From Streptomyces tauricus (GTDB taxonomy: Bacteria > Actinomycetota > Actinomycetes > Streptomycetales > Streptomycetaceae), in assembly GCF_014650955.1 (NCBI RefSeq), contig NZ_BMVY01000003.1, forward strand, positions 350,811 through 414,810: a DNA stretch of 64,000 nt, given 5' to 3'. This document shows positions 1 through 8,576 of this stretch, piece after piece; positions within the stretch are counted from its first letter, which is position 1; each line of letters begins with the position of its first letter. The position numbers and the translations under genes are program-made. A model generated the notes under the pieces. It was not told where the DNA came from and made no database searches. It worked only from the letters and a program-made list of their open reading frames with translations.

Positions 1-587
1 AGCGGATGGTTCGCGGCGAAGGCGGCGCTGTTGCCCGTGCACGTCTTCCACCAGTTGTAGTTGGTGTAGATGACGGGCCGGCGGCCGGTCTGCCGCTTCA
101 CCTCGTCGCTGAAGGCCCTGATCCAGCCGACCATGCCGCTCTTGCTCAGCCCGTAGCACTTCTTCTTGTCGTACGGGTTGTACTCGATGTCCAGCGCGGG
201 CGGCAGCGTCCAGCCGTCCGCCCGCCAGCCGCCGCCGTTGCGCACGAAGTGGGCGGCCTGCTCGGTGCCCGACGACGTGTGCGGCAGCGCGAAGTGGTAC
301 GCCCCGCGGATGATGCCCGCGTTGCGCGCGCCGTTGTACTGCTGGGCGAAGTACGGGTTGCGGTACGTGTGCGACTCGGTGGCCTTCACGTAGACGAACT
401 CCGCGCCTTTGCTCTTCGCGCTCGACCAGTTCACGTTCTTCTGGTGCGAGGACACGTCGTGCCCCTTGGGCTTGCCGGCGGCCGCGGCCGGCACCTCGAC
501 GAGGGCGGTGCCGCCGAGCGCCAGCGTCGCCACGGAGGCGGCGACGAGACGGGCGCGCTGGCGGGACGATTTGCGGTCAATGGCCAT
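1..587 (-). CDS. Secreted GH25 lysozyme (C-terminus cut by window edge)
   Basis: The gene is read from an ATG at 587 and runs off the left edge, so about 195 residues are visible. The N-terminus has a basic start and a hydrophobic stretch ending in alanines near residue 37, as in a Sec signal peptide. The GH25 fold signature GHDVSSHQ follows (Asp44). The second acidic pair, ALDIEYN, gives Asp133 and Glu135, the expected catalytic residues of Streptomyces cellosyl-type N-acetylmuramidases. The enzyme should cleave the MurNAc-GlcNAc bond of peptidoglycan outside the cell. A GGGGGGAA stretch precedes the ATG. The gene is divergent from the aldolase gene at 782. The C-terminal part of the domain, and any wall-binding repeat, cannot be seen. 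Confidence 0.9.
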   Translation of the reverse strand, partial: MAIDRKSSRQRARLVAASVATLALGGTALVEVPAAAAGKPKGHDVSSHQKNVNWSSAKSKGAEFVYVKATESHTYRNPYFAQQYNGARNAGIIRGAYHFALPHTSSGTEQAAHFVRNGGGWRADGWTLPPALDIEYNPYDKKKCYGLSKSGMVGWIRAFSDEVKRQTGRRPVIYTNYNWWKTCTGNSAAFAANHP

Positions 588-619
588 AGTTCCCCCCGGA
601 ATGGCGACATACGTGAAAA

Positions 620-643
620 ATCTTCCAGAGATTACTGGAAGAT
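620..643. promoter_or_regulatory. Perfect 9-bp inverted repeat upstream of the lysozyme gene
   Basis: ATCTTCCAG at 620-628 and CTGGAAGAT at 635-643 form a perfect dyad around a 6-base AT-rich spacer. The site lies 33 bases upstream of the lysozyme start, in the region shared with the divergent aldolase gene. Its position and AT-rich centre suit an operator for a dimeric regulator. The regulator is not identifiable from the sequence. Confidence 0.5.
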
Positions 644-781
644 CCCGCACGGTCCGTCGCTCGCCGGTCATTCGCTCCGGCGGTCGATTGGTACCTGTTC
701 ATACCTTTCGGACGCACGGGTTCCGCCCTACAGTGCCCTCGCCCGAACGGAGCAGGGCCGGGCGGCTGGCAGGATCACGGC

Positions 782-1489
782 ATGGCTGAGCGGCGGCGGG
801 ACACAGGAGACGGACGAGGCGCCGGGGAGACGGGCGCGCCCCGGCCCGGGGAGGCGCTGGAGCGGGCGTGGAACGGCCTCGTGGCCACGGCCCGCCGGAC
901 GGTGTCCGACGGTCTGGTCGTCGGCACGTCGGGCAACGTGTCCGTGCGCGTGGGCGACACCGTCCTGGTCACGCCGACCGGGGTCCCGTACGACCGGCTG
1001 ACGCCCGAGGACATCTGCGGGGTCTCCCTGGACGGCCGGCGCGTGCTCGGTTCACTCGTTCCGACCAGCGAACTGCCCATGCATCTCGCCGTCTACCGCT
1101 CCACGGACGCGCGCGCCGTCGTCCACACCCACGCCGTGCACGCCACGGCCGTCTCGACCCTCGTCACCGAGCTGCCCCTCGTCCACTACATGTCCGCGGC
1201 CCTCGGCGGGCCCGTCCGCGTCGCCTCCTACGCGACCTACGGCACCGAGAAGTTGGCCGAGAACATGCTCCGGGCCCTGCGGGACCGCACGGCCTGCCTC
1301 CTGCAGAACCACGGCACCCTCGCCCACGGCGCCACCCTCGACCAGGCCTACGACCGCACCGCCCAGCTCGAATGGATGTGCCGCGTCTGGCTCACCGCGT
1401 CGTCGGTCCCGGGCCTCACCCCCACCCTGCTGACCGAGGACCAGGTGGCACAGGCGGGCGAGCGGCTGAAGGGCTACGGCCAGCCCTGA
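782..1489 (+). CDS. Class II aldolase/adducin family, L-fuculose-phosphate aldolase-like
   Basis: This 235-residue protein has the class II aldolase layout. The phosphate-binding GTSGNVSVR lies near residue 49. TSE (Glu97) is the catalytic acid. The zinc ligands are HTH (His115, His117) and the late histidine in QNHGT (His177). Such enzymes split a sugar 1-phosphate into dihydroxyacetone phosphate and an aldehyde; fuculose- or ribulose-type substrates are typical of the family. The first 25 residues are a disordered Gly/Arg tail not usual for FucA. An AGGA motif precedes the ATG by about 7 bases. No sugar kinase or isomerase is adjacent, so the substrate is open. A strong hairpin follows the stop codon. 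Confidence 0.85.
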   Translation: MAERRRDTGDGRGAGETGAPRPGEALERAWNGLVATARRTVSDGLVVGTSGNVSVRVGDTVLVTPTGVPYDRLTPEDICGVSLDGRRVLGSLVPTSELPMHLAVYRSTDARAVVHTHAVHATAVSTLVTELPLVHYMSAALGGPVRVASYATYGTEKLAENMLRALRDRTACLLQNHGTLAHGATLDQAYDRTAQLEWMCRVWLTASSVPGLTPTLLTEDQVAQAGERLKGYGQP

Positions 1490-1517
1490 CACCGGGCCTT
1501 CGGGGCTGTATGCGGCC

Positions 1518-1558
1518 GAGGGCGTGCCCCGGCCCGGGTGCGGCCGGGGCACGCCCTC
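1518..1558 (+). terminator. Hairpin terminator after the aldolase gene
   Basis: A perfect 16-bp GC-rich stem (1518-1533 pairs with 1543-1558) closes a 9-base loop. There is no U-tract, as is usual for Streptomyces terminators. It separates the aldolase gene from the hydrolase gene on the same strand. Confidence 0.7.
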
Positions 1559-1630
1559 GCGGCGGCTGCCGGGCTCACCCGTGCCGCCCTTCCACTGGCC
1601 GACAGCGGGCTCGATCAGGAGACTGGACCC

Positions 1631-2767
1631 GTGCGCACCGTGAAGCCGACGACCGCAGCCCTGACCACCGCCCTCACCATGGCCGTAGCCGGCGCGGCCG
1701 GTATCGCCGCCGGCCGCTTCGCCAGCGACGCCGCGCTGAAGGCGGCGCCAGGCCGGCCGCTGCCCACCGAACCCCGTCTGACCGTGCACGCCACGGCCGC
1801 GGGCCAGATCGCCCTGACCCGCGCCCTCGCCTCCCGGCGCCCTGGCGTGTACGGCCTCGCCGGCCACGGCAGCCACGCCGTCGTCGGACCGCTCCTGGCC
1901 GGGGCCGCGCACACCGCCGACACGGTGGTACGCCGCCTGGAACGCGTCACCCACGGCACGCTGGAACCCGGCGACAAGGTGTGGTTCACGCCCGGGCTGC
2001 ACCTCGGCGACCCCGGTTCCGCCCTGGGTCTTGCCTTCACCGACGTGGACATCCCCGGCGAACTGGGCACCCTGCCCGCCTGGTTCGTACCCGCCGCCCG
2101 TGACACCTGGGTGATCACCGTGCACGGCCTCGGCACCACCCGCGAACACCCCATGAACTTCATGGAGTTCCTGCACAGCAACCAGTTCCCCGTCCTCGGC
2201 CTCGCCTACCGCGGGGACGCGGGCGCGCCCCGGCCCCCGGACGGCCTGAACCACCTCGGCGAGACCGAGTGGCGCGATCTGGACGCCGCCATCCGCTTCG
2301 CCGTGCGCCACGGCGCCGAACGGATCGTCCTGCACGGCTGGTCGACCGGCGCCACCATGGCCCTGCGCGCCGCCGAGCACTCCGCGCTGCGCGAGCGGAT
2401 CTGCGGGCTCGTCCTGGACTCGCCGGTCCTCAGCTGGGAGACCACACTGCGCGCCCTCGCCACGGCCCGCCGCACCCCCGGCGCCCTGCTGCCGCTGGCG
2501 GTCCGCGCCGCCCAGGGGCGCACGGGCCTGGGCGGCGACCGCGTCGGGAGCGCCACCGACCCGGTACGGCTCAAGGTGCCCACCCTCGTGCTGCACGGCC
2601 CCGACGACACCGTCGCCCCCTGGGGACTCTCGCGCCGCCTCGCGGACCGCCGCCCCGACCTCGTCACCCTGCACACGGTCCACGACGCCCCGCACGGCGC
2701 CATGTGGAACGCCGACCCGGCCGGTTACGAAGAGGCCCTCCGCCGCTTTCTCACCCCACTGATGTAG
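1631..2767 (+). CDS. Alpha/beta hydrolase, membrane-anchored or secreted
   Basis: The GTG at 1631 is chosen because CAGGAG sits 8 bases upstream; an in-frame start at 1538 would run through the upstream terminator. The 378-residue product has a hydrophobic N-terminal segment (about residues 8-28), so it is probably an anchored or exported enzyme. The nucleophile motif GWSTG places Ser238. GPDD (Asp325 or Asp326) and APHG (His355) complete a Ser-Asp-His triad. Between residues 150 and 200 the chain resembles serine aminopeptidase/lysophospholipase-like hydrolases. The substrate is unknown. The gene stands alone between a terminator and a hypothetical gene. Confidence 0.8.
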   Translation: MRTVKPTTAALTTALTMAVAGAAGIAAGRFASDAALKAAPGRPLPTEPRLTVHATAAGQIALTRALASRRPGVYGLAGHGSHAVVGPLLAGAAHTADTVVRRLERVTHGTLEPGDKVWFTPGLHLGDPGSALGLAFTDVDIPGELGTLPAWFVPAARDTWVITVHGLGTTREHPMNFMEFLHSNQFPVLGLAYRGDAGAPRPPDGLNHLGETEWRDLDAAIRFAVRHGAERIVLHGWSTGATMALRAAEHSALRERICGLVLDSPVLSWETTLRALATARRTPGALLPLAVRAAQGRTGLGGDRVGSATDPVRLKVPTLVLHGPDDTVAPWGLSRRLADRRPDLVTLHTVHDAPHGAMWNADPAGYEEALRRFLTPLM

Positions 2768-2923
2768 CCACCTCCCGGCCCCGGCCGCGAAGCTTCCGTT
2801 TAACCGTGTACCAGTGGCCGAAAACCCTCGCAGCCCCTGCTGGGCCCGGCACACGGACCGCCTCTGTGGGCTCCTGTGGCATTCCGTTTGGGTTTTCGGA
2901 CCGTCAACCGGAAGACTGCCCCC

Positions 2924-4438
2924 GTGACGTCCCGTATCCCGCGCGACTCCAGGCTCCGACTCGTCCGCCCGCGAACCCTGGCCGCCGCCCCCCGAGCGAT
3001 GACCCAGAGGCCCGCCCGCCGACCTGCCCCCCGCCCACCGGAGGGCACACCGGCACCGGCGGAACTCGCCCGTATGGCGCGCGCCGTACTCGCCGGCGCG
3101 GCCCGGGTCGCCCGCTGGGCCGACGCCACCCTGAGCCCCGGCCCCGGCCCCCGCCCCCGCCGGGACCGTGACGGCTCGGCCTCGGACAGCGGTCCCGCGG
3201 CGAAGGGCGGCTCCGGAGGGAAGGACGGCTCCGGCGGGAAAGGCACACTCTCCGACGCGATCGCGCAACAAGCCGCGACAAGTCTGTCCCTGACCCCGGA
3301 TCAGGTTCGGGCCGACTGGGACATCGCACGTCTCGCCGGCCTCATCGAGGTGCACGGCGACACCGCGCGCCCCGGCTGGCGCCTGCGCGCCTGGAACCGT
3401 GACGACAGCGCCGTACTGCGCGGCTGGGTCGCCTTCTTCGACGCCTGGTCGATCGCCCACCCCGGCCCCGACGGGCGTGAGCCCTCCACCGTCGCCGAGG
3501 TCGTCTCGGCGATGCCCCAGGTTCTCTCCTTCCTCCAGCTGTCCGCGGGGCCCGTCCCTGTCCCGCAGCTCCTCGACCTGCTGGAGCAGCGCGTCACCGA
3601 ACTGCGCACCGAGCGCTGCGAGATCCCCTACGGCCCGCAGCCCGAGCCCGCGGAGCTCACGGAGCCGGTGGAGCCCGCGGAGTCCGCCGAGGAGAAGGCG
3701 GAGAGCCCGGCCGAGGACACCGCGCTCGCACCCCTTCTCGACTGGGCGCTGCACGCCCTCGCCGCCGTGGGCGCCCTCACCTGCGCCGACGGCCATGCCA
3801 CGCTCACCCCGCTCGGCAGCTGGGCCGTGTGGGTCAAGCTGGAGCAGATCTGCGTGGCCGCGCAGAGCCCCGCCGGGAACATCGAGCAGGGCGCCGAGGA
3901 CATGCTCCGCGGCTGCGCCCAGCTCAGACCCAACGCGGCCCGCGCCGAGTACCGCGCCTGGCTTGCCGCCCGTCCCGTCGGCAGCGCCGTCACCGAACTC
4001 CTCGCCGCCGCCCGCGGTGAGGACGCCCTGTCGCGCGGGCTGGCCTTCGAGGCCCTGCGCGTGGTCGGCGCCCCCGCCGAGCCGGAGATCCGCGCGGTGG
4101 CGGACGAGACCCCCTTGCGCCCGTACGCCCTGCTGTGGCTCGCGGAGCACGACGGACACGACCCCGAGGACGCCCACCTGGTGCTCACCCGCGAGGAGGC
4201 CACCTGGCTGTGGGTCGACACCGCCGCGGCCGTCGCCGACCACGGTGAGGCCCCGCTTCTCGTGCGGCACCTGGAGTCCGCGGTGCAGCCGACCGTCCCC
4301 GCGCTCCTCGACGAGGTGCGCGCGGTCGGCCACCCCCGCACCGTGCAGGTCCTGGTGGCGCTCGCCGCCGCCCACCCCGACCCGGCCCTCGCCAAGGCCG
4401 TGCGCCGCGCCGCCTTCCAGGTCCACCGGGGCGGCTGA
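2924..4438 (+). CDS. Conserved hypothetical protein with HEAT-like C-terminus
   Basis: I do not recognise a named family. The start is uncertain: GTG at 2924 follows a GGAAGA motif, while GTG 2876 and ATG 2999 are also in frame. From 2924 the product is 504 residues. The first 100 are Pro/Arg/Gly-rich with a repetitive GGSGGKDGSGGK linker. Then comes an alpha-helical body with a winged-helix-like stretch (about residues 105-160). A Glu/Pro-rich spacer lies near residue 250. The C-terminal 150 residues form short paired helices with the regular Ala/Leu spacing of HEAT-type scaffolds. No catalytic motif, signal peptide or membrane segment is visible. It is transcribed towards the VOC gene. Confidence 0.65.
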   Translation: MTSRIPRDSRLRLVRPRTLAAAPRAMTQRPARRPAPRPPEGTPAPAELARMARAVLAGAARVARWADATLSPGPGPRPRRDRDGSASDSGPAAKGGSGGKDGSGGKGTLSDAIAQQAATSLSLTPDQVRADWDIARLAGLIEVHGDTARPGWRLRAWNRDDSAVLRGWVAFFDAWSIAHPGPDGREPSTVAEVVSAMPQVLSFLQLSAGPVPVPQLLDLLEQRVTELRTERCEIPYGPQPEPAELTEPVEPAESAEEKAESPAEDTALAPLLDWALHALAAVGALTCADGHATLTPLGSWAVWVKLEQICVAAQSPAGNIEQGAEDMLRGCAQLRPNAARAEYRAWLAARPVGSAVTELLAAARGEDALSRGLAFEALRVVGAPAEPEIRAVADETPLRPYALLWLAEHDGHDPEDAHLVLTREEATWLWVDTAAAVADHGEAPLLVRHLESAVQPTVPALLDEVRAVGHPRTVQVLVALAAAHPDPALAKAVRRAAFQVHRGG

Positions 4439-4465
4439 GGGCCGCCCCACGGCCCGGAGGCGGGG

Positions 4466-4879
4466 TCAGACCCGGGTCTCCGGGGCGTACGTGCCGAAGC
4501 TCCAGATGTTGCCCTCGATGTCCCGGGCCATGTAGTCCCGCGAGCCGTAGTCCTGGTCCGTCGGGGGCATCAGGATCTCCGCCCCGTGGTCGACGGCCCG
4601 CTGGTGGTGTGCGTCGACGTCGTCCACGACGACGTACACCCCGGTGGGGCCCGCGCTCTTCATGGCCTCGTCGAAGCGGCTGCCCGTGCCCTTGGAGCCC
4701 AGCATCACCGCGCCGTTGCCCTGCACCAGCTCGGCGTGCACCACCTTGCCCTCCTCGTCCTCGTACACCGACGCCTCGGTGAAGCCGAAGGCCTCCGCGA
4801 GCTGCCTGATCGCGGACTTCGCGTCCGCGTACAGCAGCGTCGGGTAGATGCTCGGGCGTCCGCTGTCCGTGCCTGCCAT
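4466..4879 (-). CDS. VOC (glyoxalase/bleomycin-resistance superfamily) protein
   Basis: The ATG at 4879 is taken because AAGGAG lies 8 bases upstream; the longer open frame lacks such a site. The 137-residue product is the size of a single vicinal-oxygen-chelate module. It starts with a YPTLLYADAKSAI strand-helix pair. It ends with the conserved RDIEGNIWSFGTY strand typical of PhnB/glyoxalase-like proteins. The central HAELVQGNGAVML segment supplies further family-like positions. The ligand or substrate cannot be told. Its stop codon is 27 bases from that of the convergent hypothetical gene, with no strong hairpin between. Confidence 0.8.
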   Translation of the reverse strand: MAGTDSGRPSIYPTLLYADAKSAIRQLAEAFGFTEASVYEDEEGKVVHAELVQGNGAVMLGSKGTGSRFDEAMKSAGPTGVYVVVDDVDAHHQRAVDHGAEILMPPTDQDYGSRDYMARDIEGNIWSFGTYAPETRV

Positions 4880-5038
4880 GCCGATCACTCCTTCCGGTCC
4901 CCGCTGTCCCGCCCGCCTTGGGGGACATCGCCTGAATGTGACCTGCCACACAGTCTGGCACCCGGCACTGACAACGCCCCACGAATGCCCGTGCATGCCC
5001 GCGAACGCTCGCGCATGCCCGTGAACGCCCCCGCCCGC

Positions 5039-5929
5039 TCAGCGGAAGGTGTCGCAGCGGGCCATGTCCCCGGTGCGATAGCCCTGGTGGAACCACTGCT
5101 GCCGCTGCGCGGCCGACCCGTGCGTCCAGGACTCCGGTGTCACCCGGCCCTGGAACCGCTCCTGGATCCGGTCGTCGCCCACGGCCGCCGCCGCGTCCAT
5201 CCCGTCGCGGATGTCGGCCTCCGTGAGGCTGGTGATCAGCGGCCGGCCCGTCGACTCGTCCTTCGTGGTCGTCGCGTGGTGCGCCCACACGCCCGCGTAG
5301 CAGTCGGCCTGCAGCTCGACCCGCACCGCGTTGCTGTCCGCGCCGGTCCGGCCGTCCTGGGAACGGTCCAGGGTCCCCGTCAGGTCCTGCACGTGGTGCC
5401 CGTACTCGTGCGCCACCACGTACGCCTGCGCGAACGGTCCGCCGCTGGAGCCGAACGTGGTCCGCAGCTCGTCGAAGAAGCCCAGGTCCAGATAGACCTT
5501 CCGGTCACCCGGGCAGTAGAAGGGCCCGACCGCCGAGGTCGCCGTCCCGCACGCGGTGCCGACCCGCTCGCTGAAGAAGACGGTCGGCGACCGTGTGTAC
5601 GTACCGCCGCGCCGCTCGAACTCCTGCGCCCAGTAGTCCTGGACGCTGTTGACCACCGCCACGATGCGGCAGTCGTCCTTGGTGTTGGCGTCCCGTCCGG
5701 TGCGGCAGGTCTGCTGGACCTGGGCCAGGGACGAGGCGCTCGCCCCGGGTTCCTCGTCCCCGGAGGAGAGGCCCAGCTGGTCGGGCCCGACACCGAAGAA
5801 GAGACCCAGCAGGAGGGCGATCAGGCCGGCGACGCCACCGCCCACCGTGGCCCTGCCGCCGGGGATCCGACTGCCGCGCACATCCTGCACCTCGGAGGTG
5901 TCCAGGCCGGCGTCGTCGTCGAACTGCAT
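5039..5929 (-). CDS. Neutral zinc metallopeptidase (KPN_02809/YpfJ family)
   Basis: The start at 5929 gives 296 residues beginning [10 protein letters not shown], which matches the usual N-terminus of this family. A single transmembrane helix spans about residues 31-47, so the peptidase domain lies outside the membrane. The zinc motif HEYGHH (His174, Glu175, His178) is intact. The downstream [10 protein letters not shown] segment supplies the likely third ligand. Paired cysteines (75, 87, 127, 139) suggest disulfides. The family is widespread but its substrates are unknown. GGAG precedes the ATG. The gene is divergent from the ABC-F gene. Confidence 0.88.
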   Translation of the reverse strand: MQFDDDAGLDTSEVQDVRGSRIPGGRATVGGGVAGLIALLLGLFFGVGPDQLGLSSGDEEPGASASSLAQVQQTCRTGRDANTKDDCRIVAVVNSVQDYWAQEFERRGGTYTRSPTVFFSERVGTACGTATSAVGPFYCPGDRKVYLDLGFFDELRTTFGSSGGPFAQAYVVAHEYGHHVQDLTGTLDRSQDGRTGADSNAVRVELQADCYAGVWAHHATTTKDESTGRPLITSLTEADIRDGMDAAAAVGDDRIQERFQGRVTPESWTHGSAAQRQQWFHQGYRTGDMARCDTFR

Positions 5930-6163
5930 GGGCGCTCCACCCTCTGCGGACGTCCCCCTGGCGCCATCCTCGCCCGTCCCCCGGAGCACGGCGCCGGGCG
6001 GCGGGCCGAACGGGGGAGGAACGGGGGAGGGGCGGGAGGCGGACGGGGGACGAACGAGGCGCCCCACGACGGGCCGGGCGGGTCACGACAGGGCCCGCCA
6101 CGGGGCAATGAGCGTCACACCCCCGAACACCCGCACACAGAAAAAGTGGTTGCATCGCCCCGT

Positions 6164-6199
6164 TAGACTTGGCCCATGGCCATTCTCCTCGTGCATTAG
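6164..6199 (+). promoter_or_regulatory. Candidate -10 box and leaderless 7-codon leader peptide before the ABC-F gene
   Basis: TAGACT at 6164-6169 looks like a -10 element. Seven bases downstream, at 6176, an ATG opens a complete micro-ORF reading MAILLVH and ending at TAG (6197-6199). Transcription would then start at or near the ATG itself, giving a leaderless mRNA. A small GGCG/CGCC hairpin (6203-6214) lies between this ORF and the ABC-F ribosome-binding site. Upstream, an A-tract and TTGCAT (6141-6155) are suggestive of activator input, but the spacing to TAGACT is too short for a normal -35. Leader-peptide control is known for several antibiotic-responsive ABC-F genes; its operation here is inference. 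Confidence 0.4.
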
Positions 6200-6257
6200 A
6201 CGGCGTGAACGCCCTCAGCCGCCCGCCCCGTCATCAACCCTGCCCAGGAGTCTGTCC

Positions 6258-7856
6258 GTGATTTCCGCTTCCGGTATCGAACTGCGTGCCGGCGCCCGCA
6301 TGCTCATCGAGTCCGCCACCTTCCGCATCACCAAGGGCGACCGCATCGGCCTGGTCGGCCGCAACGGCGCGGGCAAGACCACGCTCACCAAGGTCCTCGC
6401 AGGTGAGGGCACCCCCGCCGCGGGCACCGTCGCCCGCTCCGGCGAGGTCGGCTACCTCCCGCAGGACCCGCGCACCGGCGACCTCGACATGCTGGCCGGC
6501 GACCGCATCCTGTCCGCGCGCGGCCTGGACACCCTGATCCGCAAGATGCGCGAGAACGAACAGCGCATCGCGAACGGCTCGGGCGCCACCCGCGAGAAGG
6601 CGATGCGGCAGTACGAGCGCCAGGAGACGGAGTTCCTCACCAAGGGCGGGTACGCCGCCGAGGCCGAGGCCGCCACCATCGCCGCCGCGCTCAACCTCCC
6701 CGACCGGGTGCTCGGCCAGCCCCTCCATACGCTCTCCGGCGGTCAGCGCCGCCGTATCGAGCTGGCCCGCATCCTCTTCTCGGACGCGGACACCCTGCTC
6801 CTCGACGAGCCCACGAACCACCTCGACGCCGACTCCATCGTCTGGCTGCGCGACTACCTGAAGACGTACCGCGGCGGCTTCATCGTGATCTCCCACGACG
6901 TCGACCTGGTCGAGACGGTCGTCAACAAGGTGTTCTACCTGGACGCCAACCGCGCCCAGATCGACGTCTACAACATGGGCTGGAAGCTGTACCAGCAGCA
7001 GCGCGAGGCCGACGAGAAGCGCCGCAAGCGCGAGCGGCAGAACGCCGAGAAGAAGGCCACCGCCCTGCACTCGCAGGCCGACAAGATGCGCGCCAAGGCC
7101 ACCAAGACCGTCGCCGCGCAGAACATGGCCAAGCGCGCCGACAAGCTCCTCGCCGGCCTGGAGGCCGAGCGGAAGTCCGACAAGGTCGCCAAGCTGCGCT
7201 TCCCCGACCCGTCGCCCTGCGGCAAGACCCCGCTGATGGCGGAGGGCTTGTCCAAGTCGTACGGCTCGCTGGAGATCTTCACCGACGTCGACCTGGCCAT
7301 CGACAAGGGCTCCCGTGTCGTCATCCTCGGCCTGAACGGCGCGGGCAAGACGACCCTGCTCCGCCTCCTCGGCGGCGCGGAGAAGCCCGACACGGGGCAG
7401 ATCATCGAGGGCCACGGCCTCAAGCTCGGCTACTACGCGCAGGAGCACGAGACCCTCGACCCGAACCGGACGGTCCTGGAGAACATGCGCTCCGCCGCCC
7501 CGGACCTCGACCTCGTCCAGGTCCGCAAGACGCTCGGCTCGTTCCTGTTCTCCGGCGACGACGTCGACAAGCCGGCCTCCGTCCTGTCCGGCGGGGAGAA
7601 GACCCGTCTCGCGCTCGCCACCCTCGTGGTCTCGTCCGCGAACGTCCTGCTCCTCGACGAACCGACGAACAACCTCGACCCGGCCAGCCGCGAGGAGATC
7701 CTCGGCGCGCTGCGCACCTACAAGGGCGCCGTCGTCCTCGTCACCCACGACGAGGGAGCCGTCCAGGCGCTCCAGCCGGAGCGGATCATCCTGCTGCCCG
7801 ACGGCGTCGAGGACCTGTGGGGCGCCGACTACGCGGACCTGGTGGCGCTCGCCTGA
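6258..7856 (+). CDS. ABC-F family ATPase (translation factor-like, no membrane domain)
   Basis: The GTG at 6258 follows CAGGAG by 7 bases and begins the conserved MISASGIELRAG segment. The 532-residue protein has two ABC cassettes in one chain and no membrane helix. First P-loop: GRNGAGKT, residues 34-41. First signature: LSGGQ. First Walker B: LLLDEPTNHLD. Second P-loop: GLNGAGKT, from residue 358. Second signature: LSGGE, with LLLDEPTNNLD. The charged Lys/Arg/Gln-rich helical stretch between them (about residues 235-310) is the interdomain linker that ABC-F proteins push into the ribosomal E site. A role on the ribosome, either housekeeping or drug protection, is likely. A micro-ORF lies upstream. 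Confidence 0.92.
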   Translation: MISASGIELRAGARMLIESATFRITKGDRIGLVGRNGAGKTTLTKVLAGEGTPAAGTVARSGEVGYLPQDPRTGDLDMLAGDRILSARGLDTLIRKMRENEQRIANGSGATREKAMRQYERQETEFLTKGGYAAEAEAATIAAALNLPDRVLGQPLHTLSGGQRRRIELARILFSDADTLLLDEPTNHLDADSIVWLRDYLKTYRGGFIVISHDVDLVETVVNKVFYLDANRAQIDVYNMGWKLYQQQREADEKRRKRERQNAEKKATALHSQADKMRAKATKTVAAQNMAKRADKLLAGLEAERKSDKVAKLRFPDPSPCGKTPLMAEGLSKSYGSLEIFTDVDLAIDKGSRVVILGLNGAGKTTLLRLLGGAEKPDTGQIIEGHGLKLGYYAQEHETLDPNRTVLENMRSAAPDLDLVQVRKTLGSFLFSGDDVDKPASVLSGGEKTRLALATLVVSSANVLLLDEPTNNLDPASREEILGALRTYKGAVVLVTHDEGAVQALQPERIILLPDGVEDLWGADYADLVALA

Positions 7857-7985
7857 CCGGGCCGCGTTGGTTGATCGTTTAACTGATCCACTCGCTGATC
7901 CACTTCGTATGGATCATTCGGCCGATCCGTGATCCATCATCTGAGTGAGATCTCCTCGTACCGAGGTGTGTCCTACACGCATTTC

Positions 7986-8020
7986 GCGGCCGGGCTCTTC
8001 GTTCCTGAAGGCCCGGCCGC
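7986..8020 (+). terminator. Hairpin downstream of the ABC-F gene
   Basis: A perfect 10-bp stem (GCGGCCGGGC with its complement at 8011-8020) closes a 15-base loop. It lies about 130 bases after the ABC-F stop codon. Confidence 0.55.
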
Positions 8021-8043
8021 CGCGCGTCGCTGACCTGGAACTT

Positions 8044-8067
8044 CGCCGCCGAACTCGTTCGGCGGCG
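8044..8067. promoter_or_regulatory. Compact hairpin upstream of the HTH gene
   Basis: CGCCGCCGAA (8044-8053) and its exact complement (8058-8067) enclose a four-base CTCG loop. The site lies about 155 bases before the small HTH gene. It may belong to that gene's leader or act as a second terminator. Confidence 0.4.
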
Positions 8068-8221
8068 CGGACGGGACGCGGACGGAATGCGGAATTCCGC
8101 TCGTGGTGACGCGCTTGCACAACGCAAGCTCGTCCCATCGACCTTGCCGAATGGGTGGCCAGGACGCTCATGAGGGGTGATCATGAGAAGTCCAGAGCGC
8201 ACTTCCGCTGAGGAGGCACGG

Positions 8222-8443
8222 GTGGCCGAGACTCTGAAGAAGGGCAGCCGGGTAACCGGCGCCGCGCGCGACAAGCTCGCGGCAGACCTGAAGAAGAAGT
8301 ACGACTCCGGTGCGAGCATCCGGGCACTGGCCGAGGAGACCGGCCGCTCGTATGGGTTCGTGCACCGGATGCTCAGTGAGTCGGGCGTCACGCTCCGTGG
8401 GCGTGGCGGGGCGACGCGAGGCAAGAAGTCCGCGTCGGCCTGA
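8222..8443 (+). CDS. Small helix-turn-helix protein (73 residues)
   Basis: The GTG at 8222 has GAGGAG about 7 bases upstream and yields MAETLKKGSRVTG, the usual opening of this actinomycete family; an upstream ATG at 8177 is in frame but poorly placed. The protein is almost entirely one helix-turn-helix. Residues 27-52 (YDSGASIRALAEETGRSYGF) read as a resolvase/MerR-like DNA-binding motif. A basic tail GRGGATRGKK follows. It resembles the abundant, highly conserved small HTH proteins of Streptomyces, thought to bind DNA non-specifically or act as a regulator. Nothing adjacent indicates a target. Confidence 0.85.
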   Translation: MAETLKKGSRVTGAARDKLAADLKKKYDSGASIRALAEETGRSYGFVHRMLSESGVTLRGRGGATRGKKSASA

Positions 8444-8576
8444 CGCCGGACGGCTCCTCGTTCTCCGATGGTGGCCACCCGGTCGGTCCCTGGACCGCCC
8501 GGGTGGTTACTGTGCAGTCACTTAAGGGTGTGCCCGAACGGCACCCCCGCTGACCGCACTCATCGGAGGCGCCCTC

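Larger units (their letters stand above)
7857..8221. other. 365-bp intergenic region with two hairpins and clustered GATCCA motifs
   Basis: No gene of believable codon use is seen. The first 80 bases hold at least four copies of GATCCA or its complement TGGATC in a short span. The rest contains the two hairpins listed separately. The promoter of the helix-turn-helix gene at 8222 must lie in the right half, but no clear -35/-10 pair stands out. Confidence 0.5.

Noticed and set aside
1052..4450. Very long open frame (over 1,100 codons) on the minus strand antisense to three genes
   Set aside because: It is Gly/Arg/Glu-rich with no domain, and it is antisense to genes with clear catalytic motifs. 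Such frames are expected in DNA of this GC content.
6141..6169. WhiB7/WblC-type promoter (A-tract plus TTGCAT plus TAGACT)
   Set aside because: The A-tract and TTGCAT are suggestive, but only eight bases separate TTGCAT from TAGACT, which is not a workable -35/-10 spacing. Left as a note, not a call.
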